Source: a virus. From it: a stretch of DNA of 27,275 nt. Location: the IMG/VR virus record IMGVR_UViG_3300051212_001400, positions 1 through 27,275 of that record; one strand, written 5' to 3'. The position numbers and the translations under genes are program-made. The notes below the pieces were generated by a model. The model was not told the origin of the DNA, did no database searches, and worked only from the letters and a program-made list of their open reading frames with translations. Each line of letters starts with the position of its first letter. The first letter of the stretch is position 1. Of the stretch, positions 11,839 to 19,543 are shown one piece after another.

Positions 11839-14009
11839 GCACCGCCAAAGCCGTCCTCGATGCGCTGATGCTTCGGGAAGTCGGTGAGAATCAATTCCGT
11901 GGCAATTCGCCGTTTCGTCATGGAAGCGACAGCGATTCATTCACACTGACCATTCACGACGACGAGCACGGCGCATACTATGACCACGTCGAAGGTATTG
12001 GCGGCACACTGTACGAATTGGCCAAGCGGCTCGACATCGCCATCACGTCGAAGCCCACCGATACCCGCAAGGCGCGGACCTTCGAGGACTTTGCGGCGGA
12101 TCATGGCGTGACCGTCGAAGACTATCGACGAGCCGGCTGGAGTGCCACCACGTACAAGGGCAAAGCCGCCATCAGCTTCACCACCGCCACAGGGACACGC
12201 TGGCGCATCCTCAGCGCCGATGGGTCCAAATACGAGTCACAGCGGGGCTACAAAGCATCCTGGTATCGGCTTGACCACGCTGTCGTTATGGCCAATGGCG
12301 GTGGCTTCCCATTGGTGCTGTGTAACGGCGAGGCATCGACGGTGGCTGCGCAAGTGCACGGTGTGCCCGCAACGTGCATCACGGGTGGCGCTGAGCGTCA
12401 AATCCCCGAAGCATTGCTCGAAGAGCTACAACGCCAGTACACGGGTGACATCATGGTCGCTCTTGACTGCGACGACAAGGGCAAGGCCGCAGCGCGCAAA
12501 CTCTACGCCCAGCTCAAAGGTGCGGGCTACGTCGTGCGCATGGTTGACCTCAACCTACCAGCGAAGGGCGACCTCGCCGACTACCTGCGCCTTTGGTCAC
12601 CAGCATCGTTGTATGCGCTGGAAGACGTTGGCCAGACTGAGTACCTGACCGCACTACCCAAGACCATCTCTGCGTCGGAGATGCAACGCCATGAGCCACC
12701 GCCCATCGAGTACCTCATCGATGACCTCATGGTGCCAGGGCTGTACCTCCTTGCAGGGGCGCCGAAGTCCCGCAAGTCATTCCTCGCCTTGCATTGTGCT
12801 ATCGCCGTGGCGACGGGTGGCAAAGTGTTTCAGCGATTCGAAGTACCCAAGGCGCATGGTGTCCTATACCTTGACCTTGAGATGAATTCCAACAGCGTGT
12901 GGCGTCGTATCAATGGCATGATGCCCAATGCAACGTGGCCATCACAGTTGTACTTCGGCTTTGGCGATGATTGGCCATATCGTGGCATGGATGCACTCAG
13001 CCAGCTCGATGCGTGGCTCGATGCGCACCGCCATGTGCGGGTCGTGGTCATCGACGTGCTGGCGCAATGGCGTGACCATGTTGACCCTCGCACGCCTGTC
13101 TACACCGCCGACTACGATGCACTCAAGCCCCTGCAACGATTCGCTGGCAAGCGCAACGTAGCAATCGTTGTGGTGCATCACACCAACAAGTCGAAGATCA
13201 TCAAAGGCGACGACCCCTTCGATAAAATCAGCGGGTCAACGGGCATCCAAGGCGCCGTCGATGCGATGTGGCTACTCACCAAAGACCACGACAATCCGTA
13301 CGCTACGATTCTCCAGACCCGTGACCGTAACATCAACGACGTCGAACGCGTGGACCTGACTTGGGATGAATTCCTTGGTGCACACGCTGTTGATCCGAAG
13401 CTTCGCCTACTCCAGTCGACCAGTGCCGAACGTCGCCAGATATACGACATCCTCAACGATGCCAGTGCCACGATGACCCCATCAGAGATTGCACAGCAGA
13501 TTAGTAAGTCCGTCGATGTAGTAAAGAAACTTCTGGCCAGACTCGTACAGGATAAGCTTGTTACGAAGTCTGGGTACGGTCTCTATACTGCTGTACCTAT
13601 ACTAAATACCATTCACTCTGTTCACTCTGTTCATTCTATTCACTCCGTTCACTCCGTTCACTCTATGGAGAGTGATATCCAAGAGGGAATGAAGAGTGAA
13701 CAAGAGGGAGTAAGAGTGAATGGGAGTGAATCAAGAGTGAACGGTGGTTCTACAGCATTGGAATCATCTGAAGTGGGCAAGAGTGAACAGAGTGAACGAT
13801 TATTATATAGAGAACGAATTTTGCAGACCATCGCACGGCTTCCGATGGCTTCGCGTGTCATGACCATCGTATCGCAAATCACTGTGCGTGCGAATTGGCC
13901 AGTATACGAAGCCGTCATCGATGAGATGCTCGCCGATGGTGCGTTAGTCGCCGAAGAGCGCCAAGGATGGAAGTATATTTCAATCCGCAAGCGCATCGAT
14001 GAAAAATAA
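11835..14009 (+). CDS. TOPRIM primase-helicase
   Basis: At 724 residues this is the main replication protein. The N-terminus (residues about 15-60) resembles a primase CHC2 region that has lost its cysteines. TOPRIM follows: Glu in CNGEAST at about 163-169 and LDCDDKGKAAA at about 209-219. An AAA/RecA-type ATPase domain has Walker A GAPKSRKS near 308-315, Walker B VVVIDVL near 400 and the HHT motif near 446. A winged helix (TMTPSEIAQQISKSVDVVKK) is near 547-566, and another DNA-binding-like domain ends the protein. Between them lies the unusual segment encoded by the TTCACTC/GAGTGAA repeats. It should unwind and prime phage DNA for a host polymerase. Confidence 0.88.
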   Translation: MSTAKAVLDALMLREVGENQFRGNSPFRHGSDSDSFTLTIHDDEHGAYYDHVEGIGGTLYELAKRLDIAITSKPTDTRKARTFEDFAADHGVTVEDYRRAGWSATTYKGKAAISFTTATGTRWRILSADGSKYESQRGYKASWYRLDHAVVMANGGGFPLVLCNGEASTVAAQVHGVPATCITGGAERQIPEALLEELQRQYTGDIMVALDCDDKGKAAARKLYAQLKGAGYVVRMVDLNLPAKGDLADYLRLWSPASLYALEDVGQTEYLTALPKTISASEMQRHEPPPIEYLIDDLMVPGLYLLAGAPKSRKSFLALHCAIAVATGGKVFQRFEVPKAHGVLYLDLEMNSNSVWRRINGMMPNATWPSQLYFGFGDDWPYRGMDALSQLDAWLDAHRHVRVVVIDVLAQWRDHVDPRTPVYTADYDALKPLQRFAGKRNVAIVVVHHTNKSKIIKGDDPFDKISGSTGIQGAVDAMWLLTKDHDNPYATILQTRDRNINDVERVDLTWDEFLGAHAVDPKLRLLQSTSAERRQIYDILNDASATMTPSEIAQQISKSVDVVKKLLARLVQDKLVTKSGYGLYTAVPILNTIHSVHSVHSIHSVHSVHSMESDIQEGMKSEQEGVRVNGSESRVNGGSTALESSEVGKSEQSERLLYRERILQTIARLPMASRVMTIVSQITVRANWPVYEAVIDEMLADGALVAEERQGWKYISIRKRIDEK
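13612..13796 (+). repeat. inverted iteron-like cluster, origin candidate
   Basis: Six 9-base units (TTCACTCTG-like) start at 13612, 13621, 13630 (variant TTCATTC), 13639, 13648 and 13657. Then the reverse complement GAGTGAA appears at 13694, 13714, 13724, 13735, 13781 and 13790, plus GAGTGAT at 13670. The left block encodes repeated HSV/HSI; the right block encodes a Ser/Glu/Gly-rich linker. Arms can pair over long distances, and iterons inside a replication gene are common in small replicons and phages. Use as an origin is inference. Confidence 0.55.
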
Positions 14010-14019
14010 GGAGGACCCA

Positions 14020-14457
14020 ATGACCCTACGACACCCACCCGACGCCTTTCAATGTTTCGTTTGTCGTGACCGCATTGATCTGGCCAATCCGTACCCGCAG
14101 CTATGCGTGGTGCACCGCATCGATGCCAGCGCCGCGCTTCGCCAGCTCGAAGACGACGCCGATGTCCTGAACGACGCTGTAACGCCGTCGCTTATCGCAC
14201 CGCACGAAGCGCGCTTCATGGCGATGCTCACCGCAGCGGCTGACCTCGAATTGCCAGGCATCCACTACGTCAAGACCAAGCGCATCGCCGAGTTCCTGCG
14301 ACGGGTCGAAGCGACGGTGGCCAAAGACGACGACTTTGCGCACGTGGTGCGGACATGGTGGAACGCACGGCAGACCAAGGTGGATGCGGAGAAGTTAGCA
14401 CTGCAACTCGCATGGGCGCCAGTGAGCGTCGAGATCAGAGCGGAGAAACAGCGATGA
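14020..14457 (+). CDS. zinc-finger-like hypothetical protein
   Basis: AAGGAGG at 14008-14014 fixes ATG 14020. The 145-residue product has a short Cys/His-rich start (QCFVCRDRIDLANPYPQLCVVH, with C-x2-C and a later C-x2-H) that could bind one zinc ion. The rest is predicted helical and hydrophilic (SAALRQLEDDADVLNDAV; KRIAEFLRRVEATVAK). Such small zinc proteins next to primase-helicase genes often contact DNA or the helicase. Unrecognised family. Its stop overlaps the next start (ATGA). Confidence 0.62.
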   Translation: MTLRHPPDAFQCFVCRDRIDLANPYPQLCVVHRIDASAALRQLEDDADVLNDAVTPSLIAPHEARFMAMLTAAADLELPGIHYVKTKRIAEFLRRVEATVAKDDDFAHVVRTWWNARQTKVDAEKLALQLAWAPVSVEIRAEKQR

Positions 14458-15512
14458 CCGCATCACGAGACCAACGGGCATGGCGACCCGAGGAGATTGA
14501 CATTGTGAATCGCCACGCCCACCTGACCGCCAAGGCGCTCGGTGCTATGCTTGGCCGAAGCGAGGGCGCCATCTGGAATATCCGTGGCAAGCTTCGCCAT
14601 GGCACGCTGTCACTCCGACCATTGAAGCGCCATCGCCAGTCATTGGTCAAGCCACGCTGGACCAAGCGCGACTTCGATACACTGCGGATGTACTGGGGTG
14701 ATTGGTCAATCCAAAAAATTGCAAGGGAACTTGGGCGCTCAGTTGAGTCTGTGCGTCAGCGTGCGTGGATGCTTGGCATTAGCCGAGAGTACGTCGATAG
14801 CATCAGCGAGTACGGCGTCGCCAGCTGGGGTGAGATGCTCGGCATTGACTTTGCAGCCATGCACGCCAATGTTAAGTCGTCGATGCCCCTGACGAGACGA
14901 GACCGTCGCTACGGCAACCGCCACATCATCAGCATCGAGACTATGACGAACTGGCTGCGTTCTGGCCATGCGTGCAAGTGCACCGTGAATTCTCAGACGC
15001 CGCAGTGGCTGGCGACGATCATCAACGAGGTCAAGGCGGAGTACATCACCGACGTTGCACTCAAGGCTATCGACGAATGGCTCGCACCGCATCACATATC
15101 AGGCATCAAGGGTATTGCCCAGATGCCACGCATGAAGCGCATCGTCAGTGGCAATGGTAGTGACGTCGAGCGTTTGTTCTGGTATAAGCGGAGTGAGGTC
15201 TACGCCCACCTCTACAACATCGCCCGCGATATCCCACGCAACATCAAAGACCCGTACATCAAGACGATTTGGCTTGCGTGGGAGTCCGTCTACGTGACGG
15301 CGTGGGAGCTGGAGCAGCACGGCGTCTATCCCACGACGACTCATCCACGTGCCATCGTGTATGGCGTGTACAATCGCCAGGAGATGGTCGAGTGGTTAAA
15401 GCGACGACGGCGCAAGGACTTTGCGGCCATCGCCCATCGCCTACGTCAAGACCCCGTCAGCTACCAAGAACTGCACGCCGACATCGAGCGACGAAAGCGA
15501 GCAGGATATTGA
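14454..15512 (+). CDS. tandem Myb/SANT-like HTH DNA-binding protein
   Basis: ATG 14454 overlaps the preceding stop; the frame extends upstream but inside the previous gene. In the 352-residue product two helix-turn-helix units of the Myb/SANT/GcrA-like type occur in tandem: WRPEEIDIVNRHAHLTAKAL with GRSEGAIWNIRGKL at about 9-47, and WTKRDFDTLRMYWGDWSIQK with GRSVESVRQRAWML at about 66-104. The remaining 240 residues are unrecognised, helical and rich in Trp, Arg and Tyr. Candidate roles are late-gene activator or origin-binding protein. It is the best transcription-factor candidate in the genome. Confidence 0.68.
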   Translation: MTASRDQRAWRPEEIDIVNRHAHLTAKALGAMLGRSEGAIWNIRGKLRHGTLSLRPLKRHRQSLVKPRWTKRDFDTLRMYWGDWSIQKIARELGRSVESVRQRAWMLGISREYVDSISEYGVASWGEMLGIDFAAMHANVKSSMPLTRRDRRYGNRHIISIETMTNWLRSGHACKCTVNSQTPQWLATIINEVKAEYITDVALKAIDEWLAPHHISGIKGIAQMPRMKRIVSGNGSDVERLFWYKRSEVYAHLYNIARDIPRNIKDPYIKTIWLAWESVYVTAWELEQHGVYPTTTHPRAIVYGVYNRQEMVEWLKRRRRKDFAAIAHRLRQDPVSYQELHADIERRKRAGY

Positions 15513-15781
15513 GACGCGCCGCCAAGATTGACCGCAACCACGTGGAAATCGTCGCCGCCCTGCGTGGTGTCGGTGCCAGTGTCCAAGACCTCGCCGCCGT
15601 GGGCAAAGGGTGCCCCGACCTGCTCGTCGGGTACCGTGGCCAGAACTTTGTCATCGAGGTCAAGGCACCGAAGGGGACTTCGACGCCAGCGCAGGTCGCA
15701 TGGCACGCCGAGTGGCGCGGCGATGTTCGCATTGTGCGAAGCGTCGATGACGCATTGAAAATCATAGGAGCGATACAGTGA
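15509..15781 (+). CDS. VRR-NUC nuclease
   Basis: The start is most likely TTG 15509, in a TTGA overlap with the previous stop, because family members begin MRRAAK-like and no ATG lies nearby. The 90-residue protein has the PD-(D/E)xK signature of VRR-NUC domains: GCPDLLVGYRG with D37, then FVIEVKAPKG with E50 and K52, and a downstream Gln (PAQVAWH). Stand-alone VRR-NUC proteins of phages are structure-specific nucleases that may resolve branched replication or recombination intermediates. Length is normal for the family. The protein ends with DALKIIGAIQ. Confidence 0.85.
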   Translation: MRRAAKIDRNHVEIVAALRGVGASVQDLAAVGKGCPDLLVGYRGQNFVIEVKAPKGTSTPAQVAWHAEWRGDVRIVRSVDDALKIIGAIQ

Positions 15782-16023
15782 AAACATCGTGGTATACCAT
15801 TGACGTTGAGGGCATTGATTACACACTAGAAATCCGAAACGACCGTCATCGTCCACATGCTCCTCATGCTGCATGGTTCGCTGTCCAGCATCACCTCAAG
15901 TGCAAGGTAACCGCAGTGAAGCGATGGCCACATGCAAAGGGATATTTCTACGTTGCTCAACTGGAGAATGGCAAAGCGATTTTGGTGCGAGTGCAGCGCC
16001 TTAAAGCAAAGGAGCAACTATGA
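15778..16023 (+). CDS. hypothetical protein
   Basis: An 81-residue product from GTG 15778 (GTGA overlap) with AGGAG upstream. It looks like a small beta-rich domain (YTIDVEGIDYTLEIRND, then GYFYVAQLENGKAILVRVQRL) with a basic C-terminus. Unrecognised. Several histidines and lysines suggest RNA or DNA contact, but nothing specific is seen. It couples to the secreted lysozyme-like gene through an ATGA overlap. Confidence 0.58.
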   Translation: MKTSWYTIDVEGIDYTLEIRNDRHRPHAPHAAWFAVQHHLKCKVTAVKRWPHAKGYFYVAQLENGKAILVRVQRLKAKEQL

Positions 16024-16397
16024 CCCTCATCATCGAAATCTTCATCGCACTCATCTGCCACGGCGGAGTCTGTCACGTTGACCGCCTACACATCAGCCGT
16101 GAAGCCATGGCCATCGCATCGTGTGAAAGCGGCGACGGCTACAACTTCGGCACCTATCAATTCGATGCCCGCAACGAAGTAACAGGCGACGGTGGCATGT
16201 GGCAGTTCAACGACGCCACCTACGTGTGGCTCACTGGCAAAGACCATGCAGAGCGTGACCATGTGGCCACACAGCACGCCGTCTTTGTGCGACTCTGGGA
16301 TAATGGGTATGGATGGCGTCATTGGCGAAGCAGTCAGCGCTGTTGGTCGCAGTGGCTGGACATCGTCAACGACCAAGCAGTATGGAGGGAACAATGA
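16020..16397 (+). CDS. secreted Rpf/lysozyme-like peptidoglycan hydrolase
   Basis: A 125-residue protein with a hydrophobic start (LIIEIFIALICHGG) that looks like a signal peptide or membrane anchor. The rest resembles resuscitation-promoting-factor/transglycosylase domains: IASCESGDG with a candidate catalytic Glu, then GGMWQFNDATYVW, and later HVATQHAVFVRLWDNGYGWRHW with a Cys near the end. Such enzymes cut the peptidoglycan glycan backbone. It lies among DNA-metabolism genes, far from the lysis cassette, so an extracellular or early role (exclusion, wall remodelling) or a second lysis enzyme is possible. Four Cys may form disulfides outside the cell. Confidence 0.65.
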   Translation: MTLIIEIFIALICHGGVCHVDRLHISREAMAIASCESGDGYNFGTYQFDARNEVTGDGGMWQFNDATYVWLTGKDHAERDHVATQHAVFVRLWDNGYGWRHWRSSQRCWSQWLDIVNDQAVWREQ

Positions 16398-16948
16398 TTC
16401 TCAACGACGACCAAATTCGCCAGCGCATTGAGGCGGGCATGATTGACGGTGCCGCCATGGAGCAAGTGCGCAAAGGATCGATTAGCTACGGTGTGTCCAG
16501 CTTCGGCTATGACATGCGTGTGGCCAACGAATGGCAACTGTGGCGTGGTGACAAAGTGTCGACCATCGACCCGAAGCGTCGTGACCTCCACACCAAGCTC
16601 GATGTCAAGGTGGCGCCGACGGTCATCATTCCCCCAGGTGAATTCGCCTTGTGTCGCAGTGTCGAATACTTCGTGATTCCCGAGGATATCATGTGCATTG
16701 TCGTCGGCAAGTCCACGTATGCCCGCTGCGGTCTCATCGTCAACGTGACACCGCTCGAACCTGGGTGGGAAGGCCACGTCACCATCGAGCTAAGCAACAC
16801 CGCCCCACTGCCCATCAAAGTCTACGCCTTCGAGGGCATCGCACAGGTGATGTTCTTCCAGGGCAAGCGACCACGTGCCACATATCGAGACAAATCGGGA
16901 AAGTACATGATGCAGCGTGGTGTCACGCTGCCCATCGTCGAGGAGTAA
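16394..16948 (+). CDS. dcd: dCTP deaminase
   Basis: GGAGGG precedes ATG 16394; the product is 184 residues, the normal length. It converts dCTP to dUTP (or dUMP in bifunctional forms), feeding dTMP synthesis for phage DNA. Family motifs are clear: SYGVSSFGYDMRVA near the start, GEFALCRSVEYFVIPEDI, the substrate-binding GKSTYARCGLIVNV at about 105-118, PGWEGHVTIELSN with the catalytic Glu near 131, and IAQVMFF near 156. Trimeric, cytoplasmic. No dUTPase or thymidylate synthase gene is seen, so the host must complete the pathway unless this enzyme is bifunctional. Confidence 0.93.
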   Translation: MILNDDQIRQRIEAGMIDGAAMEQVRKGSISYGVSSFGYDMRVANEWQLWRGDKVSTIDPKRRDLHTKLDVKVAPTVIIPPGEFALCRSVEYFVIPEDIMCIVVGKSTYARCGLIVNVTPLEPGWEGHVTIELSNTAPLPIKVYAFEGIAQVMFFQGKRPRATYRDKSGKYMMQRGVTLPIVEE

Positions 16949-16952
16949 CGCC

Positions 16953-17606
16953 ATGAGCAACCAACGTCCACCCGCCGTCTACCCTAACTACCCAAGCGCA
17001 AGCTGGGAGTACATCGTCGATAAGACGGGGGCAGTCTTCCAGACCATCACAGGTCGCCTCATCGCCAATGGCCCATGGGGCGTCCGTGTGTACCGCACCG
17101 CACCCAGTGAGAAGCCGCAACTTTTGTACTTCCTCCAAGACGGCAACGGCGACTTGGCCGTGGTGAATCGTCGCCTCGTTTTGTTGGCCACCGACAAGAA
17201 CTGGCAACAATGGGTCATCCCCATCGACGGCTACGTGCATGACAGCGAGTGCCCAGACGCTACCGTCGTGAGCATCGATGCGTCACAGCTGGCGATGATG
17301 AAGCAAAGCATTGCCACAGCGCAAGCGATGGCGGACAAAGCCTACGCCAAAGCGGTCAACGCCGAAATCGACGCCGATGGCACCACGTCCGCAGTCAAGG
17401 CGCTCCAAGCACAGATGGCCACAATGCAAACCCAAGTGAATGCGCTGCTCACACCAGCGCAAGTCGCCGACCTCGTGTGGCAGAAAATCAAGGACATCAA
17501 CTATCTGTATCGGTTGGCGTTCTTGGCATGGCCAAAGCAGAACCCCGATGCGGACATCGATGCCTATGTCGATGATCTGGTGGCACTGATTCGCAAGGTG
17601 AAGTGA
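16953..17606 (+). CDS. hypothetical protein with C-terminal coiled coil
   Basis: ATG 16953 follows GAGGAG. The 217-residue product is unrecognised. The first half (residues about 15-95) is a mixed domain rich in Trp, Tyr and Arg (ASWEYIVDKTGAVFQTITGR; WQQWVIPIDGYVHD). Residues about 110-165 are Ala/Gln/Met-rich coiled coil, followed by TPAQVADLVWQKI and a final helical segment. The N-terminal part is reminiscent of phage proteins that bind carbohydrate or form part of the virion. Its position before the methylase gene leaves the role open. Confidence 0.62.
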   Translation: MSNQRPPAVYPNYPSASWEYIVDKTGAVFQTITGRLIANGPWGVRVYRTAPSEKPQLLYFLQDGNGDLAVVNRRLVLLATDKNWQQWVIPIDGYVHDSECPDATVVSIDASQLAMMKQSIATAQAMADKAYAKAVNAEIDADGTTSAVKALQAQMATMQTQVNALLTPAQVADLVWQKIKDINYLYRLAFLAWPKQNPDADIDAYVDDLVALIRKVK

Positions 17607-18544
17607 TGCGGTCACAGGATTACAACCTCAAGTCAATGAGAGAAAAGTTCAAAAGCCAAGGACTTTTCTACACACCGCCCGAGCTGGCAGAATGGTTAAA
17701 AAGTCTGATACCACCAAAACCACGTCGGGTCTATGATCCGACGTGCGGTCGTGGTTCCTTGCTCAGTGTGTTTGCCGATGATGTGGCAAAGTATGGTCAA
17801 GATATCGACGCCGATGCCATCGCTGATGCAACGTACAACCTAACCAACTTCCGTGGTGCAGTCGGTGATGTCCTGCAAAGTCCTGCATTCATCGAAGAAC
17901 GCTTTGATGCCATTGTGGCCAATCCGCCGTTTTCGATTCGCTGGCAATCGACACATGACGGTTACTTTGCATTTGCGCCGACTGTGCCAACGGACAGTCG
18001 TGCCGACTATGCGTTTCTTATTCATATTCTCTGGATGCTCGATGACGATGGTACGGCAGCAGTCATTAACTTTCCTGGCATTGCATATCGTGGTGGTCGA
18101 GAATACACACTGCGTCGCTGGATGATTGAGCAGAATGTTATTGACCATGTTATCCATATTCCCAGCAACACATTTACCGACACTGCCATTGCGACAATTT
18201 GCATTGTGTTCAAAAAAGGACGTCAGCGAACCGACATTACATTCACCGACCGCGAGCATGGCATTACTCGAGAAGTTCCATTTACTGAAATCGTAGAACG
18301 TGACTTCACATTGTCAGTGCAATCGTATATCCAACAGGAAATCGAAAAGCCTGTCGTTGACACCATTGCACTTGAAGCTGATGCACGAGCAAAGGCAATC
18401 AAAAAAGTGCGTGACGAATTGCGCATGAGTTATCTCATCAGTCAAATCGAAGGATGGCCATTCGACGACTTTGTTGATGCGATGCGACGTGCAATCGATG
18501 AAACGGTCCAAGAACTACGCACACAAAATCCGATGGGACTGTGA
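17606..18544 (+). CDS. N6-adenine DNA methyltransferase (HsdM-like)
   Basis: ATG 17606 shares a base with the previous stop; 312 residues. Motifs of the N6-adenine methylase family are in order: GLFYTPPELAEWL near 19-31, the SAM-binding VYDPTCGRGSLL near 41-52, and the catalytic NPPF near 108-111. The C-terminal part is helical. It resembles the methylase core of type I/IIG systems without a specificity or nuclease subunit, so it is an orphan methylase, probably protecting phage DNA from restriction or regulating phage promoters. Third positions are AT-richer than in neighbours, consistent with horizontal acquisition. Confidence 0.88.
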   Translation: MRSQDYNLKSMREKFKSQGLFYTPPELAEWLKSLIPPKPRRVYDPTCGRGSLLSVFADDVAKYGQDIDADAIADATYNLTNFRGAVGDVLQSPAFIEERFDAIVANPPFSIRWQSTHDGYFAFAPTVPTDSRADYAFLIHILWMLDDDGTAAVINFPGIAYRGGREYTLRRWMIEQNVIDHVIHIPSNTFTDTAIATICIVFKKGRQRTDITFTDREHGITREVPFTEIVERDFTLSVQSYIQQEIEKPVVDTIALEADARAKAIKKVRDELRMSYLISQIEGWPFDDFVDAMRRAIDETVQELRTQNPMGL

Positions 18545-18568
18545 GGGGTGTACAAAAAGCCCTTGACA
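18545..18568 (+). promoter_or_regulatory. 24-bp repeat, copy 1, with TTGACA
   Basis: An exact match to 24536-24559, running from GGGG-TGTACA through AAAAAGCCC to TTGACA (18563-18568). It sits in the 54-base gap before the amidase gene, the start of the lysis/late operon. TTGACA suggests a -35, but only a weak -10 (TATGGA at 18-base spacing) follows, so an activator or another binding protein is likely. A 24-bp exact repeat in a 27-kb genome is not expected by chance. Confidence 0.6.
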
Positions 18569-18598
18569 GCATGGCCACAATAAAACTATGGAGGCACT

Positions 18599-19141
18599 AT
18601 GTCATTTGTCGCTGACGTTCGCCAGTGGAAATCCGTCGCCGAATTCACCGCGCACCTCGCCGTGCATAATCCTGCCATCGCTCCATGGGCGCATGGTGTG
18701 GTGCTCCATCACACATGGGCGCCGACGATGGGACAGTGGCGTGGTGCGATGACGATGCGCTCGATGCAACGCTACTACCAGCGCCTTGGCTGGGACCGAG
18801 GTCCACACCTCTTCATCGCCGTCGGTGCACAGAACCCCGACGATGACGGCATCTGGCAGATGACCCCGTTGAACGAGCGAGGCATCCACGCCGGCACAGC
18901 GAACTCGTGGGCGTGGGGTATCGAGGTCGTCGGCAACTACGATGTGCAGTCGTGGTCGCCAGCGATGGCCGACATGGTGCGAGGTGCGACGCTGGCACTA
19001 ATGAACTGGAAGGGCATCGGGGTCAGTCGCCTCACATTGATTGGCCACCGTGAAGTGCCCAGTCCAAAAACATGCCCAGGGCGATTGATTGATATGAACG
19101 TAGTACGACGATTATTCGCAGAAGCACAAGGAATGCAATGA
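18599..19141 (+). CDS. endolysin, N-acetylmuramoyl-L-alanine amidase
   Basis: A 180-residue amidase_2-type endolysin; ATG 18599 has TGGAGG upstream. The enzyme cuts the amide bond between MurNAc and the stem peptide. Zinc ligands and active-site motifs are visible: VVLHHTW with H37/H38, GIHAGTANSWAWGIEVVGN near 97-115, and LIGHREVPSPKTCPG near 147-161 (second His and Cys). No separate cell-wall binding domain and no signal peptide are seen, so export relies on a holin. Two holin-like genes follow directly, the first in an ATGA overlap, forming a compact lysis cassette. Confidence 0.92.
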   Translation: MSFVADVRQWKSVAEFTAHLAVHNPAIAPWAHGVVLHHTWAPTMGQWRGAMTMRSMQRYYQRLGWDRGPHLFIAVGAQNPDDDGIWQMTPLNERGIHAGTANSWAWGIEVVGNYDVQSWSPAMADMVRGATLALMNWKGIGVSRLTLIGHREVPSPKTCPGRLIDMNVVRRLFAEAQGMQ

Positions 19142-19341
19142 TGGAGTCACTCGAGGTTAAACTCGCACGGGTCGAGGAGAAAGTTGACCAAGTGCTGCGC
19201 CGTCTAGAGTCTGGCGACAAGCGCTTCATGGAACTCGACGCACGGGTATCGGAGTTAGAACGCAAGCTCACTGGCTACGCCTACGTCATCACGGCGATTG
19301 CCTTCATCGTGCCGCTGGCACTACGCTACATCGGAGGATAG
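19138..19341 (+). CDS. holin-like protein, XhlA type
   Basis: ATG 19138 (or 19141) overlaps the endolysin stop. The 67-residue product has an N-terminal coiled coil (about residues 3-45, SLEVKLARVEEKVDQVLRRL) and one C-terminal membrane helix (YAYVITAIAFIVPLALRYI), the layout of the XhlA haemolysin/holin family, which acts with a second small membrane protein in lysis. Its partner is probably the next gene. Whether it makes lesions itself or modulates the partner holin cannot be seen. Confidence 0.78.
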   Translation: MMESLEVKLARVEEKVDQVLRRLESGDKRFMELDARVSELERKLTGYAYVITAIAFIVPLALRYIGG

Positions 19342-19342
19342 T

Positions 19343-19543
19343 ATGAAACCGTGGTATGAATCGAAGACCATCTGGATTAACATGTTGACCGTCGCCGTCG
19401 TGCTCATCACCTCGATGACGTCATGGCCACAAATGCAAGCGTACGGCGCACAGCTGGCAACGGCGCTCGCCGTCGTCAATGTGCTGCTTCGCTTGATTAC
19501 CTCGGAGGCAATCGGTGACAAAAACGACGAAATCGACCGCTAA
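19343..19543 (+). CDS. holin
   Basis: CGGAGG precedes ATG 19343. The 66-residue protein starts KPWYESKTIWINMLT, a beginning common to small phage holins, and has two hydrophobic segments (about 11-25, and 37-53) separated by a short loop, with a charged C-terminus (GDKNDEIDR). Two-helix holins of this type form the membrane lesion that releases the endolysin. It overlaps the small terminase gene (GTG 19515), so lysis and packaging genes are in one operon. Confidence 0.75.
   Translation: MKPWYESKTIWINMLTVAVVLITSMTSWPQMQAYGAQLATALAVVNVLLRLITSEAIGDKNDEIDR

Noticed and set aside
13612-13663. Regular repeats as a CRISPR array or microsatellite error
   Set aside because: Units are 9 bases without spacers, in frame with the primase-helicase, and mirrored by a reverse-complement set; not CRISPR-like.
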